From: an uncultured Lachnospiraceae bacterium | GTDB lineage: Bacteria; Bacillota; Clostridia; Lachnospirales; Lachnospiraceae | NCBI GenBank assembly: GCA_910577105.1 | Contig: CAJTMB010000013.1 | Span: forward strand, 1-64,000 | DNA length: 64,000 nt | Direction: 5' to 3' | Shown: in pieces, positions 1 to 7,928 of the stretch | How the letters are laid out: the number at the start of each line of letters is the position of its first letter | Position numbering within the stretch: position 1 is the first letter of the stretch | The notes under the pieces: generated by a model | The model's input: the letters and a program-made list of their open reading frames with translations, nothing else | Databases searched by the model: none | What the model was told of the DNA's origin: nothing | Translations under genes and position numbers: made by a program

Positions 1-888
1 GGGAACGACATGGTGCTGCTGAACCGTAGGACGGGTCAGGAGACGACAGTGCAGGACTGCTACGCAAAGGATGTCTACGGCCGTTGGAGTTATGCGCTTG
101 AGAAGGTGGAGTTTGCTGACGGGACGGTGTGGGACCTTGAAGCATTGAAGGCCGTGCAGGGAAGGATAGAAGGGACGGATGGCGACGATACCCTGCAGGG
201 CTACGGCCTTGCGTATGCCTATGAGGCGGACGAAACCTTCCACGGGTATGGCGGGGATGACACCATCCATGCCGGTGACGGGGACGATGCGGTTTACGGA
301 GACGAAGGGAACGACAGGCTCTACGGAGGCAACGGGAATGACACCCTATACGGCGGTGAGGGGAACGACACCCTCTACGGTGGCAACGGCAACGACGCCC
401 TTTACGGAGGTGACGGTGACGATATCCTTTACGGAGAAAACGGCGACGACATCCTCATCGGTGGTACAGGAAACGATATCTTAAACGGCGGCTCTGGCAA
501 TGATACCTATATCTTCTCTAAAGGCGACGGTCAGGATACCATCACTGATTATGACAGGACGGCAGGCAACAGTGATACGTTGGAAATAGGAGAGGACGCA
601 AAAAATCTGCTGTTTGCCAGAAACGGTTCGGACCTTCTGATATCCCTGATGGATTCACAGGACTTTGTAACCATAAAAAACTGGTATCAGGGGGATGCTT
701 ACAGGATAGAAAACATCTCTGCCGGTGACGGTTACTCACTGTCCTCATCCCAGGTGGATTTGCTGATTCAGTCCATGGCGGAGTTTGAAAGCACATCCGG
801 GATGACCTGGGCGGACGGCGTTCGTTCGGGGAACGAAAACATAGACAGCATTACATCACAGATATGGATAAGGCAGGAAATCGGATAA
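1..888 (+). CDS. RTX calcium-binding repeat protein, C-terminal part (5' end outside window)
   Basis: The frame is open from base 1, so this is the tail of a longer protein; the ATG at 10 is probably internal. Near codon 40 the text FADGTVWDLEAL matches the haemolysin-type calcium-binding related domain. About residues 78-165 hold some nine tandem copies of the glycine/aspartate nonapeptide (GGNGNDTLY type), the beta-roll that binds Ca2+. A second related segment with the motif KNWYQGD follows, and the protein ends at about residue 292 without an anchor. RTX proteins are usually exported and folded by external calcium; no type I secretion gene is visible in the window. The repeat block is more GC-rich and more repetitive than neighbouring genes. 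The family call is secure. The function (adhesin, enzyme carrier or other) lies in the missing N-terminal part. Confidence 0.85.
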   Translation, partial: GNDMVLLNRRTGQETTVQDCYAKDVYGRWSYALEKVEFADGTVWDLEALKAVQGRIEGTDGDDTLQGYGLAYAYEADETFHGYGGDDTIHAGDGDDAVYGDEGNDRLYGGNGNDTLYGGEGNDTLYGGNGNDALYGGDGDDILYGENGDDILIGGTGNDILNGGSGNDTYIFSKGDGQDTITDYDRTAGNSDTLEIGEDAKNLLFARNGSDLLISLMDSQDFVTIKNWYQGDAYRIENISAGDGYSLSSSQVDLLIQSMAEFESTSGMTWADGVRSGNENIDSITSQIWIRQEIG

Positions 889-906
889 CTCCAAGACATA
901 TAAGTG

Positions 907-935
907 TTGACTTTTACTAAAAAAAGGATAATAAT
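907..935 (+). promoter_or_regulatory. Probable sigma-A promoter of ilvE
   Basis: TTGACT (907-912), a 17-bp spacer and AATAAT (930-935) lie about 30 bp before the ilvE start. The resulting leader is too short for a T-box or other attenuator. Confidence 0.6.
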
Positions 936-967
936 GTAAAAAATAAAACAGAGAGGAAGTACGGGTC

Positions 968-1993
968 ATGGAGAAGAAGAACATTGATTGGGCGAATCTG
1001 GGATTTGGCTATATCCAGACTGAAAAGAGGTATGTTTCAAATTTTAAGGATGGAGCATGGGATGCAGGTGCGCTGGTCGATGATGCCAATATTGTGATGA
1101 ATGAATGTGCCTGTGTATTGCAGTACGCACAGACGATATTTGAAGGCTTAAAGGCGTATACCACGGAGGATGGGCATATTGTGACTTTCCGCCCCGATTT
1201 AAACGGGGAGAGGATGGAAAATTCCGCGAGAAGGCTGGAAATGCCTGTGTTTGAAAAGGCGAGGTTCGTGGATGCCATTGAGCAGGTGGTAAAGGCCAAT
1301 GCCGCTTATGTGCCGCCCTATGGCTCGGGTGCAACCCTTTATATAAGACCGTATATGTTCGGCATCAATTCCGTTATCGGCGTAAAACCTGCTGATGAGT
1401 ATCAGTTTAGGGCATTCTGTACGCCGGTCGGTCCGTATTTTAAAGGCGGCGCAAAGCCTCTTACCATAAAAGTGAGCGATTTTGACCGTGCTGCCCCGCA
1501 TGGTACAGGCAATATTAAGGCGGGACTCAATTACGCCATGAGCTTGCACGCTATCGTGACGGCGCATAAAGAAGGATATGATGAAAATATGTACTTAGAC
1601 CCCGGAACAAGGTCAAGGGTGGAGGAAACCGGCGGCGCAAACTTCTTGTTTGTGACAAAGGATGGAAAGGTAGTTACACCTAAGTCCGACAGCATCCTGC
1701 CCTCCATCACCAGACGTTCCCTTGTGCATGTGGCAAAAGAGTATCTGGGTCTTGAGGTTGAGGAAAGGGAAGTTTATTTAAAAGAACTGGATGAAATGGC
1801 AGAATGCGGTCTGTGCGGCACAGCAGCGGTTATTTCACCCGTAGGCAAAATAGTGGACCATGGCAGGGAAATCTGTCTGCCGAGCGGCATGGCTGAGATG
1901 GGTCCTGTCACCAAGAAGCTATATGATACGCTGACAGGTATCCAGATGGGCAGGCTGGAAGCGCCCAAGGGCTGGATTCACGTAATAGAGTAA
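968..1993 (+). CDS. ilvE: Branched-chain amino acid aminotransferase
   Basis: This PLP enzyme of fold type IV moves the amino group between glutamate and the keto acids of valine, leucine and isoleucine, the last step of their synthesis. The 341-aa length fits the larger (BAT2-like) branch. The stretch HGTGNIKAGLNYA contains the expected PLP lysine near residue 183. RPYMFG and the C-terminal ECGLCGTAAVISPVG, the cofactor-phosphate and substrate loop region, are intact. A GAGAGGAAG ribosome site sits at a normal distance before the ATG. It appears monocistronic, with its own promoter and a strong terminator after the stop, and no other ilv or leu gene is nearby. The family call is very secure. 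Confidence 0.96.
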   Translation: MEKKNIDWANLGFGYIQTEKRYVSNFKDGAWDAGALVDDANIVMNECACVLQYAQTIFEGLKAYTTEDGHIVTFRPDLNGERMENSARRLEMPVFEKARFVDAIEQVVKANAAYVPPYGSGATLYIRPYMFGINSVIGVKPADEYQFRAFCTPVGPYFKGGAKPLTIKVSDFDRAAPHGTGNIKAGLNYAMSLHAIVTAHKEGYDENMYLDPGTRSRVEETGGANFLFVTKDGKVVTPKSDSILPSITRRSLVHVAKEYLGLEVEEREVYLKELDEMAECGLCGTAAVISPVGKIVDHGREICLPSGMAEMGPVTKKLYDTLTGIQMGRLEAPKGWIHVIE

Positions 1994-2002
1994 ACAGAAA
2001 CG

Positions 2003-2034
2003 CAGAGGGTATCCGTCAGGATACCCTCTGTTTT
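2003..2034. terminator. Bidirectional terminator between ilvE and the hydrolase gene
   Basis: A perfect 12-bp stem (CAGAGGGTATCC / GGATACCCTCTG) with a GTCA loop is followed by TTTT on the plus strand. The converging hydrolase gene ends inside the loop, so one hairpin serves both genes. Confidence 0.85.
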
Positions 2035-2834
2035 GATAAAAATTCTAAAATCCGTGTATGGAAATCAGCCGCTTCCTCATAGGCAGCGTGGCCGAGGTTT
2101 TCATAGATAAATAATTCACTTTTGCTTATGTGTTCAGCCAATTCTACCGAAGCATCAGCTCCGACAATTTTGTCGCAGCCGCCTCCAATGACGAGGGTGG
2201 GACAGGTTATTTTATGTAATTCTGAAAGGGCATTATGGCGGATACAGGATTTTGCCTGTATGAGAAAACGGCTGAAGTCTTTTGGTTTTCCGATTTTTCC
2301 CAAAACAGGATATAGTAATCTGTATTTTTTTAGGTGCTTTTCCGAATAAGATTTTTCCGCCGTGTCAATGATTAAACTCTTGTAGTCATTTTGCTTTGCC
2401 ATGGAAATCCATTTCGTAAGAACGCCTTGCATCATTGCATTCTGCGTGGGGGAAGTGACCGCCAGTATCAGCTTTTCGACTGATTCGGGGTGATGAATGG
2501 CAAGGTGTTGCGCAATCATTCCACCTTGAGAAATTCCCAATACATGGGCTTTTTGGATACCCAGTGCTTTCATTGCCCCGGCCATGTCATCTGCCATGGT
2601 CTTTGTAGAAGCGTTTTCTTCCAGTTTTCTCTTTCTGCTGAAGACGTATACTTTGTATTCTTTTGCATACCTCCGGTAGGCCATTGCCATGGGGATTGCC
2701 ATTCCTTTAACGGTGGTTATGCCGTCGCCCAGCCCGGGAATCATTATCAGAATGTTGTTGCCTTTTCCGAAAGTAACATAGTCCATAGCGGTATCGTCAA
2801 TACGGATGTATCCGTTTCCGGCATTCCAAAACAT
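2016..2834 (-). CDS. Alpha/beta-fold hydrolase
   Basis: A 272-aa cytoplasmic hydrolase of the alpha/beta fold. The nucleophile elbow is GISQGG, with Ser102 as the likely catalytic residue. The IPGLGDG oxyanion-loop region lies at about residue 33, a candidate acid is the Asp in GGCDKIVG, and the catalytic His is in NLGHAAYEE near the C-terminus. There is no signal peptide. The substrate cannot be read from the sequence; esters, lactones or small acyl compounds are typical. The gene lies 17 bp downstream of the TetR gene on the same strand and should share its promoter, so the ligand sensed by the repressor may be the substrate or something toxic. The family is secure, the substrate unknown. 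Confidence 0.88.
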   Translation of the reverse strand: MFWNAGNGYIRIDDTAMDYVTFGKGNNILIMIPGLGDGITTVKGMAIPMAMAYRRYAKEYKVYVFSRKRKLEENASTKTMADDMAGAMKALGIQKAHVLGISQGGMIAQHLAIHHPESVEKLILAVTSPTQNAMMQGVLTKWISMAKQNDYKSLIIDTAEKSYSEKHLKKYRLLYPVLGKIGKPKDFSRFLIQAKSCIRHNALSELHKITCPTLVIGGGCDKIVGADASVELAEHISKSELFIYENLGHAAYEEAADFHTRILEFLSKQRVS

Positions 2835-2851
2835 ATCAGCATGTCCTTTCT

Positions 2852-3475
2852 TTATTCTGTCAGTCCCTTTTTTAACATTTCCATATACAAAGTTAAACTG
2901 CGCATATATTCGTCATGAAGCTGTGCAAAGGAACGGTTTTTATCCGAAATATTTTCTATGAAGTCTGTGTTAAAACCTTTTAAAAACCACTTTAAAACAG
3001 CAATCGTTTTTTCTTTGTCCCAACGAAAATGAAGGGAATCGGCTGATTGCGTCAGCGTGTTATATATAGTCAGTTCTTTTGTACCATACCGCTTTATAGT
3101 CTTTTGGTAAATTTCGGTGCCGCTTTCGGCAAATGCCCGTACGATTAATTTTGCCTTCAGGGGATTTTCCATGTACCACTGAAATTCCAGGGCGGCATAT
3201 TCCATAACCCGTTGGAACAAATCCGGTGGGAGAGCGCATGTTTTTTTCTCCAAATCTCCGATAAATTCGGCAGAAACACTGTCAAGTATGTAAAAATAAA
3301 GGTCCTCTTTGTTTGCAAAATACTTAAATAAGCTGCCTTTACTGATTTCGCATTTATGGACAATCCGGTTTGTGGATGCGCCCTCATAGCCATAATTGGA
3401 AAACTCTTCTATTCCGGCTTCCACAATTTTGGTTCGCTTGTCGGGATTCAACTCAAAAAACAGTTTTGCGGGCAT
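2852..3475 (-). CDS. TetR/AcrR family transcriptional regulator
   Basis: A 207-aa one-component repressor. The N-terminal helix-turn-helix reads FSNYGYEGASTNRIVHKCEISKGSLFKYFANKEDLY, shown here only to mark residues about 22-57; it is a textbook TetR DNA-binding domain. The rest is a helical ligand-binding domain with no recognisable specificity. The reading frame extends 18 codons further upstream, but GGGAGGAG lies just before the ATG at 3475, and the longer start would lie within the promoter-operator region. Two palindromic TGACC-N4-GGTCA sites overlap the start of its transcript, which predicts autorepression. It should also control the hydrolase gene 17 bp downstream. I am confident of the family; the inducer is unknown. 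Confidence 0.93.
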   Translation of the reverse strand: MPAKLFFELNPDKRTKIVEAGIEEFSNYGYEGASTNRIVHKCEISKGSLFKYFANKEDLYFYILDSVSAEFIGDLEKKTCALPPDLFQRVMEYAALEFQWYMENPLKAKLIVRAFAESGTEIYQKTIKRYGTKELTIYNTLTQSADSLHFRWDKEKTIAVLKWFLKGFNTDFIENISDKNRSFAQLHDEYMRSLTLYMEMLKKGLTE

Positions 3476-3489
3476 AATTCTCCTCCCTA

Positions 3490-3503
3490 TGACCAATCGG
3501 TCA
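3490..3503. promoter_or_regulatory. TetR operator, proximal site
   Basis: The palindrome TGACC AATC GGTCA lies between promoter and start codon of the tetR gene. It is 33 bp, about three helical turns, from a second copy. Confidence 0.8.
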
Positions 3504-3522
3504 CCATAAATTCTAATTAGAA

Positions 3523-3536
3523 TGACCACATGGTCA
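3523..3536. promoter_or_regulatory. TetR operator, distal site
   Basis: The palindrome TGACC ACAT GGTCA sits right at the predicted transcription start of tetR. A separate 12-bp palindrome, TTCTAATTAGAA (3511-3522), fills the gap between the two operators. Confidence 0.8.
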
Positions 3537-3544
3537 CTAAAAGT

Positions 3545-3573
3545 ATTTTAGCATTCTTCTAAATCAAAGTCAA
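3545..3573 (-). promoter_or_regulatory. Promoter of the tetR-hydrolase operon
   Basis: On the minus strand, TTGACT (3573-3568), a 17-bp spacer and TAAAAT (3550-3545) match a sigma-A promoter. The distal operator begins 8 bp past the -10, a geometry expected to block transcription. Confidence 0.8.
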
Positions 3574-3597
3574 CCTTGATTTTTATGGGTGTCGGAA

Positions 3598-3783
3598 GTA
3601 CTGCGTATTTTGGATGGCGGCTGCGGGAGCGCGCATTTGTTCCATAAAGGACCGTGTAAAAACACCGGTACTTAGAGGTTGTCTTATAACCTCTTATGTA
3701 CCGCTGTGTTTTTGCCCGAGCGGAAGCGTGTCCTGTTGGAACAAATGCGCGCTCCCACAGCCGCCATCCAAAATACGCAGTAC
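3598..3783 (+). repeat. Long covarying hairpin element, copy 1
   Basis: This 186-bp imperfect palindrome is one of three in the window. The outer arms (about 3598-3645 and 3738-3783) are complementary at all but one position over roughly 40 bp. The near-invariant core starts TTCCATAAAGGACCGTG and contains an inner stem, AAAAACACCGGTAC against GTACCG-CTGTGTTTTT, capped by GAGGTT/AACCTC. On the 3' side an extra small hairpin, CCCGAGCGG, precedes GTGTCCTGTTGGAACAAATG, which pairs with the start of the core. It lies between divergent promoters: 25 bp from the tetR -35 and 16 bp from the hypB -35. Strand is assigned by the shared core orientation and is only a weak preference. I do not recognise the family. 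Confidence 0.9.
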
Positions 3784-3798
3784 GTTATCAGCTACTTA

Positions 3799-3828
3799 TT
3801 GACGTTCCGTTCACATCAATGGTAAAAT
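3799..3828 (+). promoter_or_regulatory. Probable promoter of the hypB operon
   Basis: TTGACG (3799-3804), an 18-bp spacer and TAAAAT (3823-3828) begin 16 bp after the end of repeat copy 1. Confidence 0.6.
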
Positions 3829-3896
3829 ATAGACATATAAAACGGTTATAAATACAGCAGAAAATACGCCACCGGTTTGGCAGAATGAGAGGGCAG

Positions 3897-4577
3897 ATGA
3901 GAGAAGTCAGAGTATTGGAAATCAAGCAAAGCGTTTTTGCGGACAACGACAGGCAGGCGGGGCTTTTACGGCAGGAATTAAAGGAAAAGGGGGTGTTTCT
4001 TTTAAATCTTATGTCATCCCCGGGTTCCGGTAAGACTACTACTCTGCTGCGTACGATTGAAGCGCTCCGGAATACCCTGAAAATCGGCATTATGGAAGCG
4101 GATATAGACTCGGATGTGGATGCAAGGACGATACAGCAGTCAGGTGTTAAGGTGATACAGCTCCATACCGGCGGGATGTGCCATCTGGATGCGGAGATGA
4201 CAAGGCAGGGACTCTTAGGGCTTGAAACCGGCGATTTGGATTTGGCAATTCTTGAGAATGTGGGGAATCTGGTCTGTCCGGCGGAATTTGATACCGGGGC
4301 GTCTAAGAACGTCATGATTCTTTCGGTGCCGGAGGGGGATGACAAGCCGTTAAAATATCCGCTGATGTTTTCTGTCTGTGATGTGGTGCTCATCAACAAG
4401 ATTGACGTTTTGCCTTATTTTGATTTTGATATGGAAAAGTGCAGGGAGTATATTCTTATGCGCAACCCGGATGCGAGGATTATTCCCATATGCGCGAAAA
4501 CAGGAGAGGGAATAGGGGAATGGGCGGACTGGCTTTTAGGGGAAGTGAAGAATTGGCAGTGTGAGAAGAACTTCTAA
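3897..4577 (+). CDS. hypB: Hydrogenase/nickel-enzyme maturation GTPase HypB
   Basis: HypB is a SIMIBI-class GTPase that passes nickel, with HypA, to NiFe-hydrogenase or other nickel enzymes. The P-loop SSPGSGKTTTL, the metal-binding GGMCHLDAEM (Cys-His between subunits of the dimer), ENVGNLVCP and the guanine motif NKID are all present. It lacks the histidine-rich N-terminus used for nickel storage in some species. The start is uncertain: ATG 3885 has no ribosome site, whereas GAGAGGG precedes ATG 3897. It heads a run of same-strand genes with the Fe-S flavoprotein, hypA and a membrane protein. No hydrogenase subunit, hypCDEF or urease gene is in the window, so the client enzyme is unclear. 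Confidence 0.92.
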   Translation: MREVRVLEIKQSVFADNDRQAGLLRQELKEKGVFLLNLMSSPGSGKTTTLLRTIEALRNTLKIGIMEADIDSDVDARTIQQSGVKVIQLHTGGMCHLDAEMTRQGLLGLETGDLDLAILENVGNLVCPAEFDTGASKNVMILSVPEGDDKPLKYPLMFSVCDVVLINKIDVLPYFDFDMEKCREYILMRNPDARIIPICAKTGEGIGEWADWLLGEVKNWQCEKNF

Positions 4578-4703
4578 CTGCCTTTGGCAGTTTTCGCTTG
4601 CAGTAAGGGCTGCTTCGCGAAGAAGTTCTATGTCTCACACAGGAGAATGCCCAAAACCGGCATTCTCCGCGTAAATTTAGGATTTCGCAGAGCAAAATCC
4701 TAA
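4559..4703 (+). other. Cluster of structured hairpins between hypB and the flavoprotein gene
   Basis: A 17-bp outer stem (4559-4575 with 4621-4640, 3-nt bulge) encloses two small hairpins: AACTGCC/GGCAGTT, and TTCGC/GCGAA with GCAG/CTGC. It is followed by GGAGAATGCC/GGCATTCTCC (4642-4668) and TTAGGATTT/AAATCCTAA (4677-4703). The first stem overlaps the end of hypB. There is no strong U-tract, so this may be an mRNA-processing or attenuation structure or a dispersed repeat. Confidence 0.7.
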
Positions 4704-4751
4704 GGAATAGTCTGCAAAAGAATCGAATAATGATAGACAAAGGAGGAAGGT

Positions 4752-7532
4752 ATGGAAAATTTGGACAAAGAATTGTACCCGGATTATGTGTATCCGGAGC
4801 ATGAGGCGGCCCACGACGAGCCTCCCCGCAAAAGCATCATGAAGCTTGGTAAAATGATAACCGACCGCATCCCCCAGAAGCTGGGAATCAAAAAGATTAC
4901 CCAGGATGACCCGGAGTATTGGGGGCTTGCAGGGGTACTGACCGATGAAGAAGCGGAAATTGCCCTGAAGATGGGGGTAAGGAAGCCAAAGACCTTGAAG
5001 GAAATGGTGAAGCTTACGGGTATTTCCGAGCAGGAATTGGAGCCGAAGCTGCAGGCAATGTCCGTGAAAGGGATTCTGGAGTACAACTGGGAAAACCCGC
5101 AGCATGAAAAGCAGTACGTGCTTCCCATGTATGTTCCCGGTTCGGCTGAGTTTTTCAACATGAATGCAAAAGTCATGGAGCAGCATCCCGAAGTGACATT
5201 ATTTTTTGAGCATATGTCCAGACTGCCGTTAGAGCATGTGACGCCTTTTGTGGGCGAGGGCGGAAACGGCATCGGTATGCATGTGATTCCTGTGGAAAAA
5301 GCGATTGAGATGGAGAGCGAGTCCATCGATTTGGAGCACATTTCCTACTGGCTGTCCAAGTATGAAGGCAAATATGCCGCCAGTCCGTGTTCCTGCCGCC
5401 GTTCCCGTCAGTTCCATGAAGAGGGCTGCGGGGATGACCCGGAGGGCTGGTGCATTGCGGTCGGCGATATGGCGGATTATGTAGTGGAAACCGAAAAGGA
5501 TGGACGTTATATTACAAAGGAAGAGGCGCTTGCCATTTTCAAGCAGGCGGAGGACAACGGTTTTGTTCACCAGATAACCAATATAGACGGAAAAGACAAG
5601 ATTTTTGCAATCTGCAACTGTAACGTCAATGTGTGTTATGCCCTGCGGACGTCACAGCTTTTTAACACGCCCAATATGTCGCGTTCCGCATACATAGCAA
5701 AGGTGGATAAGTCAAAATGCGTTGCCTGCGGCAAATGTGTGGAGGCCTGTCCTGCCGGTGCGGTTAAGCTGGGACAAAAGCTGTGCAAAAAAGACGGCAG
5801 CGAGGTTACATATCCCAAGAAACCGCTTCCCCAGGAGCAAAAATGGGGTGAGCATATGTGGACCCATAATTACCGTGACGTGAACAGGATTAACTGTTAT
5901 GAAACAGGCACGGCTCCCTGCAAAACTGCATGTCCGGCGCATATTGCAATACAGGGATATTTGCAGATGGCAAAGGAAGGACGTTACGGGGAAGCGCTTG
6001 CCCTCATTAAAAAGGATAATCCTCTTCCGGCAATCTGCGGGCGTATCTGCAACCGCCGCTGTGAAGATGCCTGTACCCGTGCAACGCTGGACGAGGCGGT
6101 TGCTATTGACGATGTAAAGCGTTTTGTGGCGGAGCTGGATTTACATGCCGAAACCCGTTATATTCCCAAGCCTACGGTTCCGTCCCTGAAGGGTGGTTTT
6201 GAGGAGAAGATTGCCATTATCGGCGCCGGACCGGCGGGACTTTCCTGTGCGTATTTTCTGGCAGATAAAGGGTATAAGCCGACTATCTTTGAAAAGAGCG
6301 AGAAGCCGGGCGGTATGCTGACGTATGGAGTCCCGTCCTATAAGCTGGAAAAGGATTTGATAGAAGCGGAGATAGACGTGATAAGGGCTATGGGTGTTGA
6401 AATCCGCTGCGGTGTTGAAGTAGGAAAAGACGTTACGATTCAGCAACTCAGGGAGCAGGGCTATAAGGGCTTTTATATTGCCATCGGCTGTCAGGGCGGC
6501 AGGAAAGCAGGCGTTCCCGGTGAGGATGCCGAGGGTGTTTATACGGCTGTAGAGTTTTTGCGTGAAGCGGCAGCGAAAGAAGCTTTTGCGCTCGGAGGAG
6601 ACGTGGTGGTTATCGGCGGCGGTAACGTGGCCATCGACGCGGCGAGAACAAGCACCCGTTTAACGGGCGGCAAGGTGTCCATGTTCTGTCTGGAAAGCCG
6701 TGAGGAGATGCCGGCAAGCAAAGAAGAGATTTTAGAAGCAGCCGAAGAACATGTCATCATAAACAACGGATGGGGACCGAAGGAAATCCTTACGGAAAAC
6801 GGAAAAGCCATAGGCGTGGTATTTAAGAAGTGTACCCGTGTTTATGATGAAAACCACAGATTTGCCCCTTTATACGATGAAGAAGATACCATGACGGTTA
6901 CCTGCTCCGATGTTATTTTCAGCGTGGGACAGGGAATCCAATGGGGAGATTTGTTAAAGGGTACCAAAGTGGAACTTCGTCCCAACGGCGGCATTATTGC
7001 CGACAGGCTGACCTGCCAGACTGCGGAGCCGGATATTTTTGCAGGCGGGGATGTCTATACGGGTCCAAAGTTTGCCATAGATGCCATTGCTGCGGGAAGG
7101 GAAGGCGCCGTATCCCTGCATCGTTTTGTGCAGGAGCACTGTACGCTTACCATCGGCAGGAACAGGAGAGATTTTATCGAGCTGGATAAGGATGATATTT
7201 CTGTTTCAAACTATGACAACTCAGACAGGCAGAGACCGGAAAAGGCGGGGGAGGAACAGGCAAAATCTTTCCGCGACTTATCCCACACCCTGACGGAGGA
7301 GCAGGTAAAAGCGGAAACTTCCCGTTGTTTAAGCTGCGGAGCATCCGTGGTGGATGAGAATAAGTGTATCGGATGCGGTATCTGCACGACCAAGTGTGAA
7401 TTTGGCGCGATTACCCTACACAGGGAACTGCCGGGCTGCTCCGAGATGGTGAAGTCGGAAGATAAGCTGAAATACATATTGCCCAATATGGTAAAGCAGT
7501 CCTTAAAGGTTACATTTAAACGGAAAAAGTAA
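4752..7532 (+). CDS. Large FAD/NAD(P)-dependent oxidoreductase with two ferredoxin-type Fe-S domains (GltD-like)
   Basis: A 926-aa soluble multi-cofactor enzyme. Residues about 1-200 form an N-terminal region that looks winged-helix-like. Cysteine clusters follow: CSCRRSRQ near 213, CNCNVNVC near 288, and a 4Fe-4S motif CVACGKCVEACP near 323. A glutamate-synthase-small-subunit-like module comes next: CKTACPAHIAIQGY, CGRICNRRCEDAC, the FAD motif GAGPAGL near 491, the NAD(P) motif GGGNVAIDAAR near 622 and GGDVYTGPKFAIDAI. A second ferredoxin motif, CIGCGICTTKC near 872, closes the protein. Such proteins shuttle electrons between NAD(P)H and low-potential Fe-S partners. The electron acceptor is not evident. 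A good AGGAGG site precedes the start. Its position between hypB and hypA suggests a link to a nickel enzyme, which is inference. Confidence 0.88.
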   Translation: MENLDKELYPDYVYPEHEAAHDEPPRKSIMKLGKMITDRIPQKLGIKKITQDDPEYWGLAGVLTDEEAEIALKMGVRKPKTLKEMVKLTGISEQELEPKLQAMSVKGILEYNWENPQHEKQYVLPMYVPGSAEFFNMNAKVMEQHPEVTLFFEHMSRLPLEHVTPFVGEGGNGIGMHVIPVEKAIEMESESIDLEHISYWLSKYEGKYAASPCSCRRSRQFHEEGCGDDPEGWCIAVGDMADYVVETEKDGRYITKEEALAIFKQAEDNGFVHQITNIDGKDKIFAICNCNVNVCYALRTSQLFNTPNMSRSAYIAKVDKSKCVACGKCVEACPAGAVKLGQKLCKKDGSEVTYPKKPLPQEQKWGEHMWTHNYRDVNRINCYETGTAPCKTACPAHIAIQGYLQMAKEGRYGEALALIKKDNPLPAICGRICNRRCEDACTRATLDEAVAIDDVKRFVAELDLHAETRYIPKPTVPSLKGGFEEKIAIIGAGPAGLSCAYFLADKGYKPTIFEKSEKPGGMLTYGVPSYKLEKDLIEAEIDVIRAMGVEIRCGVEVGKDVTIQQLREQGYKGFYIAIGCQGGRKAGVPGEDAEGVYTAVEFLREAAAKEAFALGGDVVVIGGGNVAIDAARTSTRLTGGKVSMFCLESREEMPASKEEILEAAEEHVIINNGWGPKEILTENGKAIGVVFKKCTRVYDENHRFAPLYDEEDTMTVTCSDVIFSVGQGIQWGDLLKGTKVELRPNGGIIADRLTCQTAEPDIFAGGDVYTGPKFAIDAIAAGREGAVSLHRFVQEHCTLTIGRNRRDFIELDKDDISVSNYDNSDRQRPEKAGEEQAKSFRDLSHTLTEEQVKAETSRCLSCGASVVDENKCIGCGICTTKCEFGAITLHRELPGCSEMVKSEDKLKYILPNMVKQSLKVTFKRKK

Positions 7533-7560
7533 GTTTTTTGTGATACACAGGGGGATTAAC

Positions 7561-7905
7561 ATGCATGAACTCGGAGTTGTATTTCACATTATGGACAGTC
7601 TGGAAACGGTAGCGGCACAAAATGAGGTAAAGGGCATTACCAAGGTGGTTCTGGAGCTGGGAGAAGTGTCTACGGTGCTGGAGCCCTATCTGCAAAAGTG
7701 CTGGGGATGGGCTGCCGGGAAAAGGGATTTATTTCGGGAGGCAGAGCTTTTGGTGGAAAGGCTTCCCGCCCTTACCTACTGCGAAGGCTGCGGGCAGACC
7801 TATTCCACCGTGGAGTACGGAAAAATTTGTCCCCACTGTCAAAGTCCCGATACGTGGCTTTTACAGGGGAATGAATTTAATATTAAAGAAATAGAAGTAT
7901 ACTAA
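7561..7905 (+). CDS. hypA: Hydrogenase/nickel-enzyme maturation factor HypA
   Basis: HypA is a small zinc protein that carries nickel and hands it on together with HypB. The start is placed at ATG 7561 because the mature N-terminus MHE is required: its histidine is a nickel ligand. The frame opens seven codons earlier, but AGGGGG lies at the right distance before 7561. The 114-aa protein has the zinc-ribbon pairs CEGC and CPHC, about residues 74-95. It follows the flavoprotein gene by 28 bp and precedes the membrane protein by 23 bp, so all four genes look co-transcribed. The separation of hypA and hypB by a redox enzyme is unusual; they are normally adjacent. Confidence 0.93.
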   Translation: MHELGVVFHIMDSLETVAAQNEVKGITKVVLELGEVSTVLEPYLQKCWGWAAGKRDLFREAELLVERLPALTYCEGCGQTYSTVEYGKICPHCQSPDTWLLQGNEFNIKEIEVY

Positions 7906-7928
7906 GAAAAAAGGGAGGGAACAGGTTT

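Noticed and set aside
300..480. Tandem repeats that could be mistaken for a CRISPR array
   Set aside because: Repeats are 27-bp coding units without unique spacers, in frame with the RTX nonapeptide.
3614..3802. Small open frames inside the hairpin elements (also 33842-34143)
   Set aside because: The peptide readings differ between copies in frame and sequence while the nucleotide fold is kept, so selection is on structure, not on protein.
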